Shown piece after piece: positions 48,640 to 60,559 of a stretch of DNA of 64,000 nt. The DNA lies in assembly GCA_028829895.1 (NCBI GenBank), contig CM054181.1, forward strand, positions 470,001-534,000, given 5' to 3'. This DNA comes from Sinotaia quadrata (taxonomy: Eukaryota > Mollusca > Gastropoda > Architaenioglossa > Viviparidae). The position numbers were made by a program, and so were the translations under genes. Below the pieces are notes generated by a model. The model was not told the DNA's origin. It worked only from the letters and a program-made list of their open reading frames with translations, and ran no database searches. The stretch's first letter is position 1; every line of letters starts with the position of its first letter.

Positions 48640-49215
48640 TGAGTTAGCGTCTTCATTGGTAATCTGCATTAGTGTGTACTTAGATAATCTGTATTAGTGT
48701 GTGCTTAGATGATCTGTATTAGTGTGTACTTAGATTATCTGTATTAGTGTGTACTTAGATGATCTGTATTAGTGTGTACTTAGATTATCTGTATTAGTGT
48801 GTACTTAGATGATCTGTATTAGTGTGTACTTAGATGATCTGTATTAGTGTGTACTTAGATGATCTGCATTAGTGTGTACTTAGATGATCTGCATTAGATG
48901 ATCTATATTATTGTGTACTTAGATGATCTGTATTAGTGTGTACTTAGATTATCTGTATTAGTGTGTACTTAGATTATCTTTATTAGTGTGTACTTAGATG
49001 ATCTGTATTAGTGTGTATTTAGGTGATATGTATTAGTGTGTACTTAGATCATCTGTATTAGTGTGTACTTAATTGATCTGCATTAGTGTGTACTTAGATC
49101 ATCTGTATTGTGTGTATTTAGGTGATCTGTATTAGTGTCTTCTTAGGTGATCTGTATTACTGTGTATACTGTTCATGTTTAAGTCATTTTATGTGCTTGT
49201 GTGTGCCCTGTAATT
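48640..49215. repeat. 25-bp minisatellite, about 21 copies
   Basis: Units are GATCTGTATTAGTGTGTACT plus TAGAT, increasingly diverged to the right. Confidence 0.96.
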
Positions 49216-49228
49216 AGTGTGTACTTAG

Positions 49229-49471
49229 GTGACTTGTTTACAGGTGTTGTTATCAGTGCTTGTGTGTGTTGTGTGCAACCAACGGCGTTGGAATGCAAAC
49301 AGCCACTCTCTCGCTGTGTTGGCCGCGCCACTTTGTCTGTCATTTCTCCGGACTCTCAATGACGGACACTTAATGACGGACATTTTACGGGAAGACTGCG
49401 TGCGACATAAATTTAATATCTATTTCGCTTGGCAGACGAGAAAGGATGAAATAACGAGTGTCATCATATAG
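49229..49471 (+). CDS. uncharacterised 80-residue open frame, doubtful
   Basis: The frame starts with a hydrophobic segment (CLQVLLSVLVCVVC) resembling a signal peptide, then a GC-richer stretch ending in the Asp/Arg-rich LREDCVRHKF. Composition differs from the flanking minisatellites. The ATG lies in the tail of a tandem array, which weakens the case. No family recognised. Confidence 0.2.
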   Translation: MTCLQVLLSVLVCVVCNQRRWNANSHSLAVLAAPLCLSFLRTLNDGHLMTDILREDCVRHKFNIYFAWQTRKDEITSVII

Positions 49472-49619
49472 AATTCTTTCTTCTCAGAAAGTCTTGCGCA
49501 AGTTTTCTTTGTCTTATGTTACTTCATTTCCTTTTGATTTGTGCCCACGTGCATTCCTTGCCCTCCCATCCCTCCCATCCCCTCTCCTTTATTGATACTT
49601 CCTGGTTGCGAGAGACTTT
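49472..49619. other. unassigned sequence
   Basis: Nothing recognised. Confidence 0.5.
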
Positions 49620-49965
49620 TTTCCTATCACAAGGAATGTGACGTTGTTTGTCAATATTATTTTTAAAGTTTAATACTTTCATTTCCAGAACAGCTTTGAG
49701 TGCTTCCTATCACAAGGAATGTGACGTTGTTTGTCAATATTATTTTTAAAGTTTAATACTTTCATTTCCAGAACAGCTTTGAGTGCTTCATATCACAAGG
49801 AATGTGACGTTGTTTGTCAATATTATTTTTAAAGTTTAATACTTTCATTTCCAGAACAGCTTTGAGTGCTTCCTATCACAAGGAATGTGACGTTGTTTGT
49901 CAATATTATTTTTAAAGTTTAATACTCGTCATTTCCAGAACAGCTTTGAGTGCTTCATATCATAG
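49620..49965. repeat. 83-bp minisatellite, about 4 copies
   Basis: AAGGAATGTGACGTTGTTTG recurs at 49631, 49714, 49797 and 49880. Copies are nearly identical. Confidence 0.97.
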
Positions 49966-50107
49966 CTGTTCCGATAAAATAATTTCTAACTCAATGTTTG
50001 CAATTTAACAATTGTAACCGTACACACTTATGAATATCATTTTGTGAAATATGTGTAAGCAGAAAGAAATTAAATAGATTGGTATACATTGATAGGAATG
50101 TGAAAAG

Positions 50108-50410
50108 TTGTGTGGCGGAATAAATTTGCCTATCCCTCTTTTAAAACTTAATTGTTATATAAATTGTTAAATGTCAAAGTGACCCGACCTTGGGACTGCT
50201 TGTGCTGATATTTTGATGTGTCAAAGTTGAAAGTAAACAACTCAGGTAAAAATATGTTAATGCATGCTGATGTAATCTAAATCGGTTTTAGGTGGACGAT
50301 TAATTTTTATTATCCAATGGTTATGATTTACAAGAACGACACCAGCCAATGTTTAGTTGGTAAAAAGAATTTATTTTTTAATCACTTTGAATACGGTTTT
50401 GGCAGATCAT
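50108..50410 (+). mobile_element. LTR-like dispersed repeat, copy F, truncated
   Basis: Begins TGTGGCGGAATAAATTTGCC and continues through AAGTGACCCGACCTTGGGAC to AATCACTTTGAAT, then leaves the family. Only the first 300 bp are present. Confidence 0.85.
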
Positions 50411-51711
50411 TGCCAGAATACGTTCGCAGAAAATTTCGAAAAGCCATGGACAAAGTTATACTCATAACAAACAGCTCCATTTTCCATCCTGATCACCCAG
50501 TCTCTAAACGTGTTTCGATCATTTCTAAATTTAAAAATAAAATATTTTATTCTATAGATTCGGTTTTGAACAAAATTCATTTAGGACTTTCAAACAACAG
50601 TATTCAGATAGATAAGGTTTTATTTTTCTTACTTGTTAAGTGTAATGCGTAGAGGTTTATAAAATTATAAAATTTAAAAAGAAATATGAGAGGGGATGGG
50701 GGTGGGGGTGGAAGTTATGAAGGAACTACATTCAATAACAATATGTTACTGAACAACGATATATAGGCAAAGGGAGGTAATTTAGCCGAAGGATTATAAT
50801 GATCCAAGCAGGCGTTTCTCTAAAGTTGTAGATGATGTCTAAAATACTATGTCTACATGATTAAATTCAAAGCTTAAGAATACTGTATATCTATAGATGC
50901 CTAAAATACTATGTCTACATGATTAAATTCAAAGCTTAAGAATACTGAATAGACTCTAGCAATGCTGTGTCAGGAGGGGATTATCTTTCTTGGGTTTCGG
51001 AAACTGGATGAGCACTGCAAGCTTCAATGAATATCACTGCTGAGAGCTTAAATAAAGTAAACTATCTTCACTCTCTCTTCCCCCCCCCAAAAAAAAAAAA
51101 AAAAGAAAAAAAGAACAAAAGAATATCAGCTCTTTAAATAGCTGAAGAATAGTTTGCTTTTACTTTACATCTTTAGAGTGTCAGTTTAATTAGACAGCTG
51201 CTTTTTGTTATTTTTGAGGAAAATATTTATTAAAGTAACAGCCTTGATAGCTTGAATAAGCTAATTATGTTTCAAAGGGGTAATTCCGTCAATGGGGAAA
51301 AGGGGAGACAACTAGAAGGGACTGTCAGATGTATTTGTACCAGGTTTTCCCATACAAAAATATTTCTTAAAAGAAACCGTTCTTCAAATATACGTTTTTC
51401 AATTTATATCAATATCAATATATTCAATTTCAATTTTCAGGTGCCAAGTACGTTGAAAGTTGAAAGTTCTTTTAGATACTTGGGGTGGGGGGGGAGCAGT
51501 AACTCTTTTAACATATCTTCATCTCAGTGGTTTTCCAAACCATAAAAAAAACTTTAACTGCATGCACATTTTCGGGCTTTTCGAATTCCATCCTTCAATT
51601 TTGCGATTCTGAAAGCGATATTTACGCATAAGTTATTAACCACACTTTTGTTCCCCATAGCAACCAAAATTTGGCAGATGTATTCTTGTGTAATCATCAT
51701 AATTGTGTGCG
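50411..51711. other. unassigned sequence
   Basis: The open frame 50317-50652 begins in the LTR-like repeat and has no recognisable domain. A 63-bp duplication with ACTATGTCTACATGATTAAA lies at about 50850 and 50908. A C-run then A-run lies near 51080-51105. The molluscan-type core AAGGGGAGACAACT is at about 51299. Confidence 0.5.
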
Positions 51712-51757
51712 TTGTGTGTGTGTGTGTGTATGTGTGTGTGTGTGAGAGAGAGAGAGA

Positions 51758-51829
<72 letters not shown>
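51712..51829. repeat. compound (GT)n(GA)n(CA)n with inverted arms
   Basis: About 33 bp of GT, 15 bp of GA and 70 bp of CA. The GT and CA arms are complementary around the GA loop. Confidence 0.98.
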
Positions 51830-51833
<4 letters not shown>

Positions 51834-52359
51834 TACATAATCTCCAGAATTCGTTAGTCACTTGCCCGCTCTGTCATCGCTCTTGAAGAAAATAGGGAAA
51901 TGAAAATTAAAACACAAACCTTAATTATTTTCTTGTAACTTATTATTTTTATAACTTATTATTTTTATAACTATTGTTTATTTATTTGTTTTAGTGTGCT
52001 TGTTATTTGAGTGTATTTATTTGTTTCAGATTTTGTTTGTCTGTTTGTTGGTTTGCTTGTTTGCATTAGTTCATTTGTTTATATTATTTGTGTCAGTTTA
52101 TATTTATTTGCTTTTTCCATTTAAATATGCCTGCTTGATTAAAGTTTTGTGTGTATCTGAGTTTGTTTCCTAATTTTTTAATCTCGTGTTTGTATGTTTG
52201 CAAACGTTCCAGTTAGATCCAGCCCTGTCTGAGAGAATTACACAGTAGTCTCCCTTGTTTTTCTCTCAAAAAATAAAATTACCTGAAGCATATTTAAATC
52301 AATTCAGAGACCCTTCAACGGACGTTTCTATGAGGTAAAGAGTAAAATATGTTAATAGA
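51830..52359. other. unassigned AT-rich sequence
   Basis: Only short TTATTATTTTTATAAC and TTTGTTTG repeats. Confidence 0.5.
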
Positions 52360-52690
52360 AATCATGTTTTGAGATTAATGGTATTACATATCTGTAGAAC
52401 TCTATATTCGAGATCAATGGTATTACATGTTTGTAGAACTCTATATTCGAGATCAATGGTATTACATGTTTGTAGAACTCTATATTCGAGATCAATGGTA
52501 TTACATGTTTGTAGAACTCTATATTCGAGATTAATGGTATTACATGTTTGTTATATTCGAGATCAATGGTATTACATATTTGTAGAACTCTATATTCGAG
52601 ATCAATGGTATTACATGTTTGTAGAACTCTATATTCGAGATCAATGGTTTTACGTATTTGTAGAACTCTATATTCGAGATCAATTGTATT
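52360..52690. repeat. 39-bp minisatellite, about 8 copies
   Basis: Units contain GAGATCAATGGTATTACATG and TTTGTAGAACTCTATATTC. One unit lacks the GTAGAACTC part. The period equals 13 codons, hence open frames on both strands. Confidence 0.96.
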
Positions 52691-52754
52691 ATACATATGT
52701 ATGAATCATCATTATGAGATCTAGGTTATTATTTCTTAATAGTTGCTTTTCAAA

Positions 52755-53485
52755 ATGAAGGACAATGTATGTTAGTAGAAAAAGTCTATAAAATGAAGGG
52801 TATGGTATGTTAGTAGAAAAAGTCTATACAAAATGAAGGGCAATGTATTTTAGTAGAAACAGTCTATACAAAATGAAGGGCAATGTATGTTAGTAGAAAC
52901 AGTCTATACAAAATGAAGGGCAATGTATGTTAGTAGAAACAGTCTCTACAAAATGAAGGATAAAACATGTTAGTTAAAATCAGTCTAGACGAAATGACGG
53001 GTAAAGTATGTCAGTAGAAATTGTCTTTACGAAATGAAGAGTAGAATAGATTAGTAGAAATTGACTTTTACGAATGAATAATAGCAGGTCAGTAGAAATT
53101 GACTTTTACGAATGAATAATAGCATGTTAGTAGAAATTGACTTTTACGAATGAATAATAGCATGTTAGTAGAGATTGACTTTTACGAAATAAATGATAGC
53201 ATGTCAGTAGAAATTGCTTTTACGAATGAATAATAGCATATCAGTAGAAATTGACTTTTACGAAATGAATGATAGCATGTCAGTGGAAAGTGACTTTTAC
53301 GAAATAAAGGATAGCATGTCAGTAGAAATTGACTTTTACGAAATGAATGATAGCATGTCAGTAGAAATTGACTTTTACGAATGAGTAATAGCATGTCGGT
53401 AGAAATTGACTTTTACGAAATGAATGAGAACATGTCAGTAGAAATTGACTTTTACGAAATGAATGATAGCATGTCAGTAGAAATG
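52755..53485. repeat. 39-41-bp minisatellite, about 18 copies, changing along its length
   Basis: Left units are AAAATGAAGGGCAATGTATG with TTAGTAGAAACAGTCTATAC. Right units are GAAATGAATGATAGCATGTC with AGTAGAAATTGACTTTTAC. Intermediates at about 52950-53060 link the two. Confidence 0.94.
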
Positions 53486-53623
53486 TTGTCTCTGTTTCGT
53501 GAAAGCGATATGTGAGAAGAAAAAAAAACTCCCACATGCACGACGGTCAAGGAAACTTTAGCATCACTCAAAATTCTTTATCGTTTCGCACAGATAGACA
53601 GAACTGGAAAACTATATATTATA

Positions 53624-53746
<123 letters not shown>

Positions 53747-53984
53747 AACGATAGCCGCTAACAGGATACCTGCCATCCTGGAAAGCAAAGTGAGGTTTCA
53801 AATTCTATGTTGCTCTGCTGTGGACCATTTTGTGCATGCAGACAAGAGTGATGAATTGATTCAGTTTTCAAAGGGGAGTAATTTTTAGAGAAAAAAAGGG
53901 TTGACTTGTGTTTTGAAATCTCCTGCTGGAATTAATTCTACAGTTCGTATTAGGAATACGATATAAATGATATGATTAGATGGT

Positions 53985-54235
53985 ATACGTTTTGCCCGGT
54001 ATATTCTATGTAATGAAACACTATTTGCCCGGTATATTTTATTTGATGGAACACTATTTACCCGGTATATTTTATATAATGGAACACTATTGGACTTGTA
54101 TATTTTATATAATGGAACACTATTTGTGCCTGCATTGTTCATCCAGAAAGGTGTTTTAGTTTAGATAATGTTAATGAAGTCAATTAAAGAGATGTGTTTT
54201 AGTTTAGATAATGTTGATTAAGTCAATTAGAGGCA
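53985..54235. repeat. 35-bp minisatellite and a roughly 55-bp duplication
   Basis: ATGGAACACTATTTGCCCGG-type units occur four times to about 54125. GTGTTTTAGTTTAGATAATG occurs at about 54152 and 54194. Confidence 0.9.
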
Positions 54236-54439
54236 CACATTATATTATAGTCGATTTAAAAGCTTCTAAACTTGTTTGCTGATCAACTTAATAATTTTAT
54301 TTTTAATGAATGCATGAAGACATGTAAAAGAGTCAACTGGTAGTTCTGTTTTCCTGTTTTGAAGAAACGTGAACACTGTCCTTGTTAAGCAATCAAACAT
54401 TTCTTGCAGCAGCACTTTTATGTTTTAGGACACCTACTA
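54236..54439. other. unassigned spacer
   Basis: Nothing recognised. Confidence 0.5.
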
Positions 54440-54630
54440 TTTGATGACTTACGCCATTGCAATCAAACATTTCTTGCAGCACTTTTATGTTTTAGGACAC
54501 CTACTACTTGATGTTTTAGGACACCTACTACTTGATGTTTTAGAACACTTACTACTTGATGTTTTAGGACACCTACTTCTTGATGTTTTAGGACACCTAC
54601 TACTTGATGTTTTAGGACCCTACTACTTGA
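54440..54630. repeat. 24-bp minisatellite, about 6 copies
   Basis: Units are TTAGGACACCTACTACTTGA plus TGTT. A duplicated flank with CAATCAAACATTTCTTGCAG precedes it. Confidence 0.95.
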
Positions 54631-54789
54631 TGACTTCTAAAGGTTGATGGAAAGAAATGAGGGGTTGGCCAAAACAGGAATATCAAACTGAAGGAATGTT
54701 TTATATATGATTTCTTAAGACTTGTAGGGACCTAAGTAAAAGCAATTATGGGACAGACTGAAACGTAATTCTCATTCCTTCAGAGAGAT

Positions 54790-55395
54790 ATAAGTACTTA
54801 TAGGCTGACGACTTACTTCAAGAGCAAGTACAGTGTTGATTGCAGTTTGATAATTTCTGAAGAGAGACATAAAGACCATTTAACTGATGCCTTACTTCAA
54901 GAGCAAATACGGTATTGATTGCAGCTTGGGATAATTTCTGAAGAAAGAAATATAGGGACCAATTTGCTGAGGGCTTACTTCAAGAGCAAATACGGTATTG
55001 ATTGCAGCTTGGCGATAATTTCTGAAGAAAAAACATAGGGACCAATTTGCTGAGGGCTTACTTCAAGAGCAAATACGGTATTGATTGCAGCTTGGCGATA
55101 ATTTCTGAAGAAAGAAATATAGGGACCAATTTGCTGAGGGCTTACCTCAAGAGCAAATACGGTATTGATTGCAGCTTGGCGATAATTTCTGAAGAAAAAA
55201 AATATAGGGACCAATTTGCTGAGGGCTTACGTCAAGAAAAATTACGATATCGATGCTGCTTGACAATCATTTCTTTGGAGATGTGTAGGGACCAATTTGC
55301 TGATGGTTTATTTCAAGAGGAAATACGGTATTGATTGCAGTTTGACAATCATTTCTTTAGACCTATATAGGGGTCGGTTTGCTGACGGCTTACTT
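54790..55395. repeat. about 84-bp minisatellite, 7 copies
   Basis: Units contain GGGACCAATTTGCTGAGGGC and AGCAAATACGGTATTGATTG. The four central copies are nearly identical; outer copies are diverged. Confidence 0.96.
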
Positions 55396-55639
55396 CAAGA
55401 ACACAAAAGAGAACAAATACTCTAATGACCTGCGAAACGAGAATAAAGTAAGGAGTGGATTTTGTGAGGTATAGTATTTATTTGTTTATTTATTTAAAAC
55501 GTTTTTAGGAATGTAGTTATCAAAATGATAATGTTCCAAATTGCCAGACATCACTTCCTAGTACAGACCATAAATTCTTCTTATTTTTGTCTTTATTTTT
55601 AAATCATGCTACTTCTGTGTGCGTGTACGCGCGTGCAAG
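55396..55639. other. unassigned spacer
   Basis: Nothing recognised. Confidence 0.5.
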
Positions 55640-55930
55640 CGTGTAAGTACTTATTTGAGTGTGTACATGTGTGTGCCTATTGCGTATATGTATGTGTGTG
55701 TGCACGTGCAAGCGTGTAAGTACTTATTTGAGTGTGTACATGTGTGTGCCTATTGCGTATATGTATGTGTGTGTGCACGTGCAAGCGTGTAAGTACTTAT
55801 TTGAACGTGTACATGTGTGTGCCTATTGCGTATATGTATGTGTGTGTGCACGTGCAAGCGTGTAAGTACTTATTTGAGCGTGTACATGTGTGTGCCTATT
55901 GCGTATATGTATGTGTGCACGTGCATGCGT
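55640..55930. repeat. 73-bp minisatellite, 4 copies
   Basis: Units contain GTGTGCCTATTGCGTATATG and GCACGTGCAAGCGTGTAAGT. Confidence 0.97.
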
Positions 55931-56389
55931 GTGCTTCGATAAAATGAGGCGACAGACACAGAGGAACTTACTTCTCTGTCCTTTAGAGTGCTTAGCAACA
56001 AAGAGCGATCAATAACGTAACACGTACATATTGCTCTGTTTAGCTATTTGGTGTATTATTTTTGTCTTCCTTGCGCTTAAGACCGATTGCGAAATTATCT
56101 CTCACACTTGTCCCGAAAGGCAGGGTTCATTTAAATATTATTCTTCAGGCACATAATCATCGGTTACCCACCCTGGCAAAAGTAGCTCACTAATATAAGT
56201 TTGAAGTTTATTGAGATTTTCAAATTAGATTTATGGGTGAGATTAAAATTTAGAGTTCGACTTTTGATTAATGTTAGGTTTCAGTTTACATACATATGCG
56301 AAATGAGCGTTGTACTAATTAAAATGAAGTTTGATTCAGTAACCATTTCGTTGACCGGAAATGTGAAAAATCACTCATAATCTAGATAT
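55931..56389. other. unassigned sequence
   Basis: Nothing recognised. Confidence 0.5.
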
Positions 56390-56660
56390 CTAACAACAGC
56401 TCTTAACCTATAAATCTATCAATAGTTCTTGCCTAGACATATATAAAACTTAACCTAGACATCTTTCAATAGTTCTTAACCTAGATAATCTATCAATAGT
56501 TCTTAACCTAGACATCTATCAATAGTACTTAACCTAGAAATCTGTCAATAGTTCTTAACCTAGACATCTGTCAATAGCACGTAACCTAGACATCTGTCAA
56601 TAATACTTAACCTAGACATATATAAACAGTACTTAACCTAGTCATACATAAATGGTCTCA
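56390..56660. repeat. 26-bp minisatellite, about 9 copies
   Basis: Units are AGTTCTTAACCTAGACATCT plus ATCAAT, moderately diverged. Confidence 0.93.
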
Positions 56661-57428
56661 CAATACTAGCAAAGAGCAGGATGATTGGTTCAGAAGTCAG
56701 GTTTGATGAACTCTTCATCCATTCTGCTTAAGTCCATAATAATACCTTAATCTGGACTCCAAAGTGTCATTTGAACTCGCTGCCATCCGTTCCGAACTCT
56801 TAAGACGAGTACTTCCTTCTAGCCAATGAATTGTGAAAAGAGAATCGCAATGGGTGTAATTTTACAAATCATGTATCATCATCGATACGTGCAGGTGATA
56901 TTTCAACTTATTATTGAGCGGCGGTAAGGGTGGGTCTTTCTAGCGCTAGGAAGAGGGCAGCACCCGTGGTTACGAAGAGCTCACATGAAGGCTAAAGGGA
57001 CCTAACTCACATTGACAGGGTCATTATTTCCGGGAAAGTTTCTTAAAACCCCCGAGACCGTGATTTGTAAGAGCTCTAACTTCTCTCTTGATTTCTAGCA
57101 GCAGGGCAAAGGTTAGGTCTCCGAATCCATCCCCTCCTTCCCCTACAATTCTACTCACCCTTTTTCTTCATATTCGTGCGCACTCGCACACACGCACTTT
57201 GTCGAGACACAAGAGTGTACCTATATAGTCCACGAAGACACAGTGATTCAAAGCAATGATACTTTAACACGTTACAGACCCTAATGTCGGTTAAAACGAA
57301 AGATTGATCGGTTCATTGATCACTAATTCGCACTAACTCCCACATGCATGCAACGCAATCACTGTAACAGAACTCGTGTTATTGTCAGTTAATGCCTGTT
57401 GCTCGAAGGGAGAAAGATGGAATCTTAA
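56661..57428. other. unassigned sequence
   Basis: Includes a GC-richer patch at 56930-57130 with no usable frame. Confidence 0.5.
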
Positions 57429-57690
<262 letters not shown>

Positions 57691-58095
57691 GGGGCGGGAT
57701 AAATTTCCCTGTCCCTATTAATAAATTTAATTATTATATAAATTGTTAAATGTCAACATGACATGACCTTCAATGATATTTTTGTATCAGTGTTGGAGTG
57801 GCAACTAAATTAGAGAATATGCTAGAACTTGCTGATGCAATCCAAACCAGTTCCAAGCAGATGAGTAGTTTTTCTGACTAATAGTCTCTTACTTGCTCAT
57901 AAATATTTCATCCAATGGGAATAAGGCGAAAGTTACTTTGTTGAAAAGTGTTATATTCTAATCACTTTGATTTTGACGTCACTCAAGTCCAGTCAGTTAA
58001 ATGACTGATAAAGAAAGAATGGACTTTGAAATAGTACATATATGTTTGCTATTGATCTATGATTTGAATTAGAGAATGCTTTATGTAACTGATGA

Positions 58096-58097
<2 letters not shown>
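57691..58097 (+). mobile_element. LTR-like dispersed repeat, copy G
   Basis: Starts GGGGCGGGATAAATTTCCCT and includes TAAATGTCAACATGACATGA and GATGAGTAGTTTTTCTGACT, then TGATCTATGATTTGAATTAG. It is closest to copy B (9.4 kb) and truncated by (ATT)n at 58098-58130. Confidence 0.8.
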
Positions 58098-58131
<34 letters not shown>

Positions 58132-58499
58132 AATAATAACCATTACCTAGGTAGCAATAGATCACATAAAGTGGGTAGGCTTGTCCGGTGATGAGTTCAA
58201 ACTTCATTAAAATTGTTACACTAATTGTCATTTGTTGAAATTAGTAAATTTTGAAAACAGTTGTTGAAACATTTGTTTAGCTAGAACCTAATGGGAAACC
58301 CTAGATTATAAACCTAAATAAAATACAATTGATTAAGAATAGACATTTCTAGAAGAAGTCTTATCTCACTAATTATTTTTATTACACTATCTAGAGTTGT
58401 CTTGCTTTGTTTATCCTTCATTTTATTAAAACCAAAATTTGTTTAACCTTTTGTTTACATTATAGATTGCATATTGTAATACTTGTATTACAATAGTTT
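58098..58499. other. (ATT)n then unassigned sequence
   Basis: (ATT)n occupies about 58098-58130. The remainder may be the leader of the gag remnant that follows. Confidence 0.5.
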
Positions 58500-58715
58500 T
58501 TATTTGATGTGTGTTGATTATATTATTTACATTGACTGCATTTTAAGGAACTGGATTTAAAGTTTACTAGTATGTAGAGATTATACTGTTTACATTGACT
58601 GTATTTTAAGTAACTGGATTTAAAGTTTACTAGTATGTAGAGATTATAGTGTTTACATTGATTGTACATTTTTAGTAACTAGATTTAAAGTTTACTAGTT
58701 ACTTGAGTGTGTGTA
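58500..58715. repeat. 63-bp minisatellite, 3 copies
   Basis: TTACATTGACTG recurs at 58527 and 58590 (TTACATTGATTG at 58652). Units share TGGATTTAAAGTTTACTAGT. Confidence 0.92.
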
Positions 58716-58884
58716 GAAATACTTTTGTAAAATCAGTTAGATAGTTTGCCAGTCAGCTAGTCATGTGCCCGAGATAGCTTTGCTATTTTTGAAAAATGGA
58801 AGATTGTATGGAAGTTAGAAAGAGATGGATTCAGGCAGGAAAGGAAGACGCTAGTGACTTGGATATTTGGGAAGCAAAGCTCTA

Positions 58885-59020
58885 GAACATGCTACAAACT
58901 TAGCTATAGAACATGCTACAAGCTACGCTATAGAACATGCTACAAGCTAAGCTATAGAACATGCTACAAGCTACGCTATAGAACATGCTACAAGCGAAGC
59001 TACAGAACATGCTACAAAAA
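58885..59020. repeat. 24-bp array within gag, about 6 copies
   Basis: Units are TAGAACATGCTACAAGCTAC plus GCTA. The period of 8 codons matches an EHAT-containing eight-residue repeat in the gag frame. Confidence 0.93.
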
Positions 59021-59525
59021 AGAAAACAAAGAACTAGAAGTAAAAATGGAACATGAAAAAAAAGAACTAGAAGTATAAAAGGAACATGAAAGAAAAGAAC
59101 TAGAAGTAAAAAAGAAAGAACTAGAAACAAAAATCATAAGAAAATGATAAAATTGAATACAATCTTCAAAGAGAAGTTAGCGTTTACCAAATTAGATGCT
59201 GAAGATATAAGAAAGAGAGAGATTGGTTTAAATCAACTGAAGACACAAGAAGATAGCTTAAAGATAAGTGAGAGGGCAGCTAAGATTCAGGAAGCAAACA
59301 TAAAATTTTTTACATAAAAATAAATTCCTTTATTAGGAAAGAGGAAAGTACTGGGGATGATGTACTAAGCAAGCTTTGAACAGTGTGCCATAAGATTAGG
59401 CCTACCAGAAAGTTTATGGCTCTACCAGTTAGTATAATAGTTAGGTAATAATGGAAAGACAATATGGTCTTTAACAGACTTCCAGAGGAGCAAGCTAAGT
59501 ACTGGGCTTAAAAGGCATAAATGCT

Positions 59526-60230
59526 AGCATACTTTAATAAGATTAGAGAGATGTACAGACAGAACTTTTAGCATACTTTAAGGAGACTAGAGAGATATAC
59601 AGACAGATCTGCTAGCATACTTTAAGGAGACTAGAGAGATATACAGACAGATCTGCTAGCATACTTTAAGGAGACTAGAGAGATATACAGACAGATCTGC
59701 TAGCATACTTTAAGGAGACTAGAGAGATGTACAGACAGATCTGCTAGCATACTTTAAGGAGACTAGAGAGATATACAGACAGATCTGCTAGCATACTTTA
59801 AGGAGACTAGAGAGATGTACAGACAGAACTTTTAGCATACTTTAAGGAGACTAGAGAGATGTACAGACAGATCTGCTAGCATACTTTAAGGAGACTAGAG
59901 AGATATACAGACAGATCTGCTAGCATACTTTAAGGAGACTAGAGAGATGTACAGACAGAACTTTTAGCATACTTTAAGGAGACTAGAGAGATGTACAGAC
60001 AGATCTGCTAGCATACTTTAAGGAGACTAGAGAGATGTACAGACAGATCTGCTAGCATACTTTAAGGAGACTAGAGAGATATACAGACAGATCTGCTAGC
60101 ATACTGTAAGGAGACTAGAGAGATATACAGACAGATCTGCTAGCATACTTTAAGGAGACTAGAGAGATGTACAGACAGATCTGCTAGCATACTGTAAGGA
60201 GACTAGAGAGATGTATAGACAGAACTTTCA
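59526..60230. repeat. 44-bp minisatellite inside gag, 16 copies
   Basis: Units contain CTAGCATACTTTAAGGAGAC and AGAGAGATATACAGACAGA. Variable sites are ATATAC versus ATGTAC and GATCTGCTAGC versus GAACTTTTAGC. The unit derives from the gag codons before HQFK. 44 is not a multiple of three, so the array destroys the frame. Confidence 0.97.
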
Positions 60231-60559
60231 CCAGTTTAAGAGAGAGCCGACTGATATATTTTTACAGGCAGATAGTATGCTACAGCATGTTTTGATGAGG
60301 TCATTAGAGCTAGACAAGGAGGAAATTGACAGAGGGAAAGTTATGGATCATTTCATGATTGACAAATTACGGATGTCATGTGCACCAGCACTTTTAGATT
60401 ATGTTAATTACAAATGACTAAAGAGTGTGACAGATTGGTTAAGAAAAGCTGATAGTTATGCAGACAGGTTAACAAACAAATGACGCCTAAATGACAGTGC
60501 AAGCCAGATAATGAAATTAACACAGGATCCTCTCTTGCACCTCATCTATTTAGTAAGAT

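Larger units (their letters stand above)
58797..60483 (+). pseudogene. gag of a Ty3/gypsy-like element, with internal repeat expansions
   Basis: An ATG at 58797 opens MEDCMEVRKRWIQAGKED, like the start of gag in animal gypsy elements. A charged coiled-coil stretch follows (KELEVKMEHEKKELEV and KKELETK), partly built from a 24-bp in-frame repeat. The central part restarts near 59464 (MVFNRLPEEQ), is broken by a 44-bp array, and resumes at 60211 (MYRQNFHQFKREPTDIFLQ, then HFMIDKLRMSCAPALLDYVN). TGA at 60415 and TGA at 60481 interrupt ADSYADRLTNK. Many stops and frameshifts make it non-functional. No zinc knuckle is seen. Confidence 0.7.

Noticed and set aside
56930..57130. 13-nt exon between TTTCTAG and GTTAGG
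   Set aside because: The donor is weak and the enclosed sequence is uninformative; below the level of the 42080 candidate.
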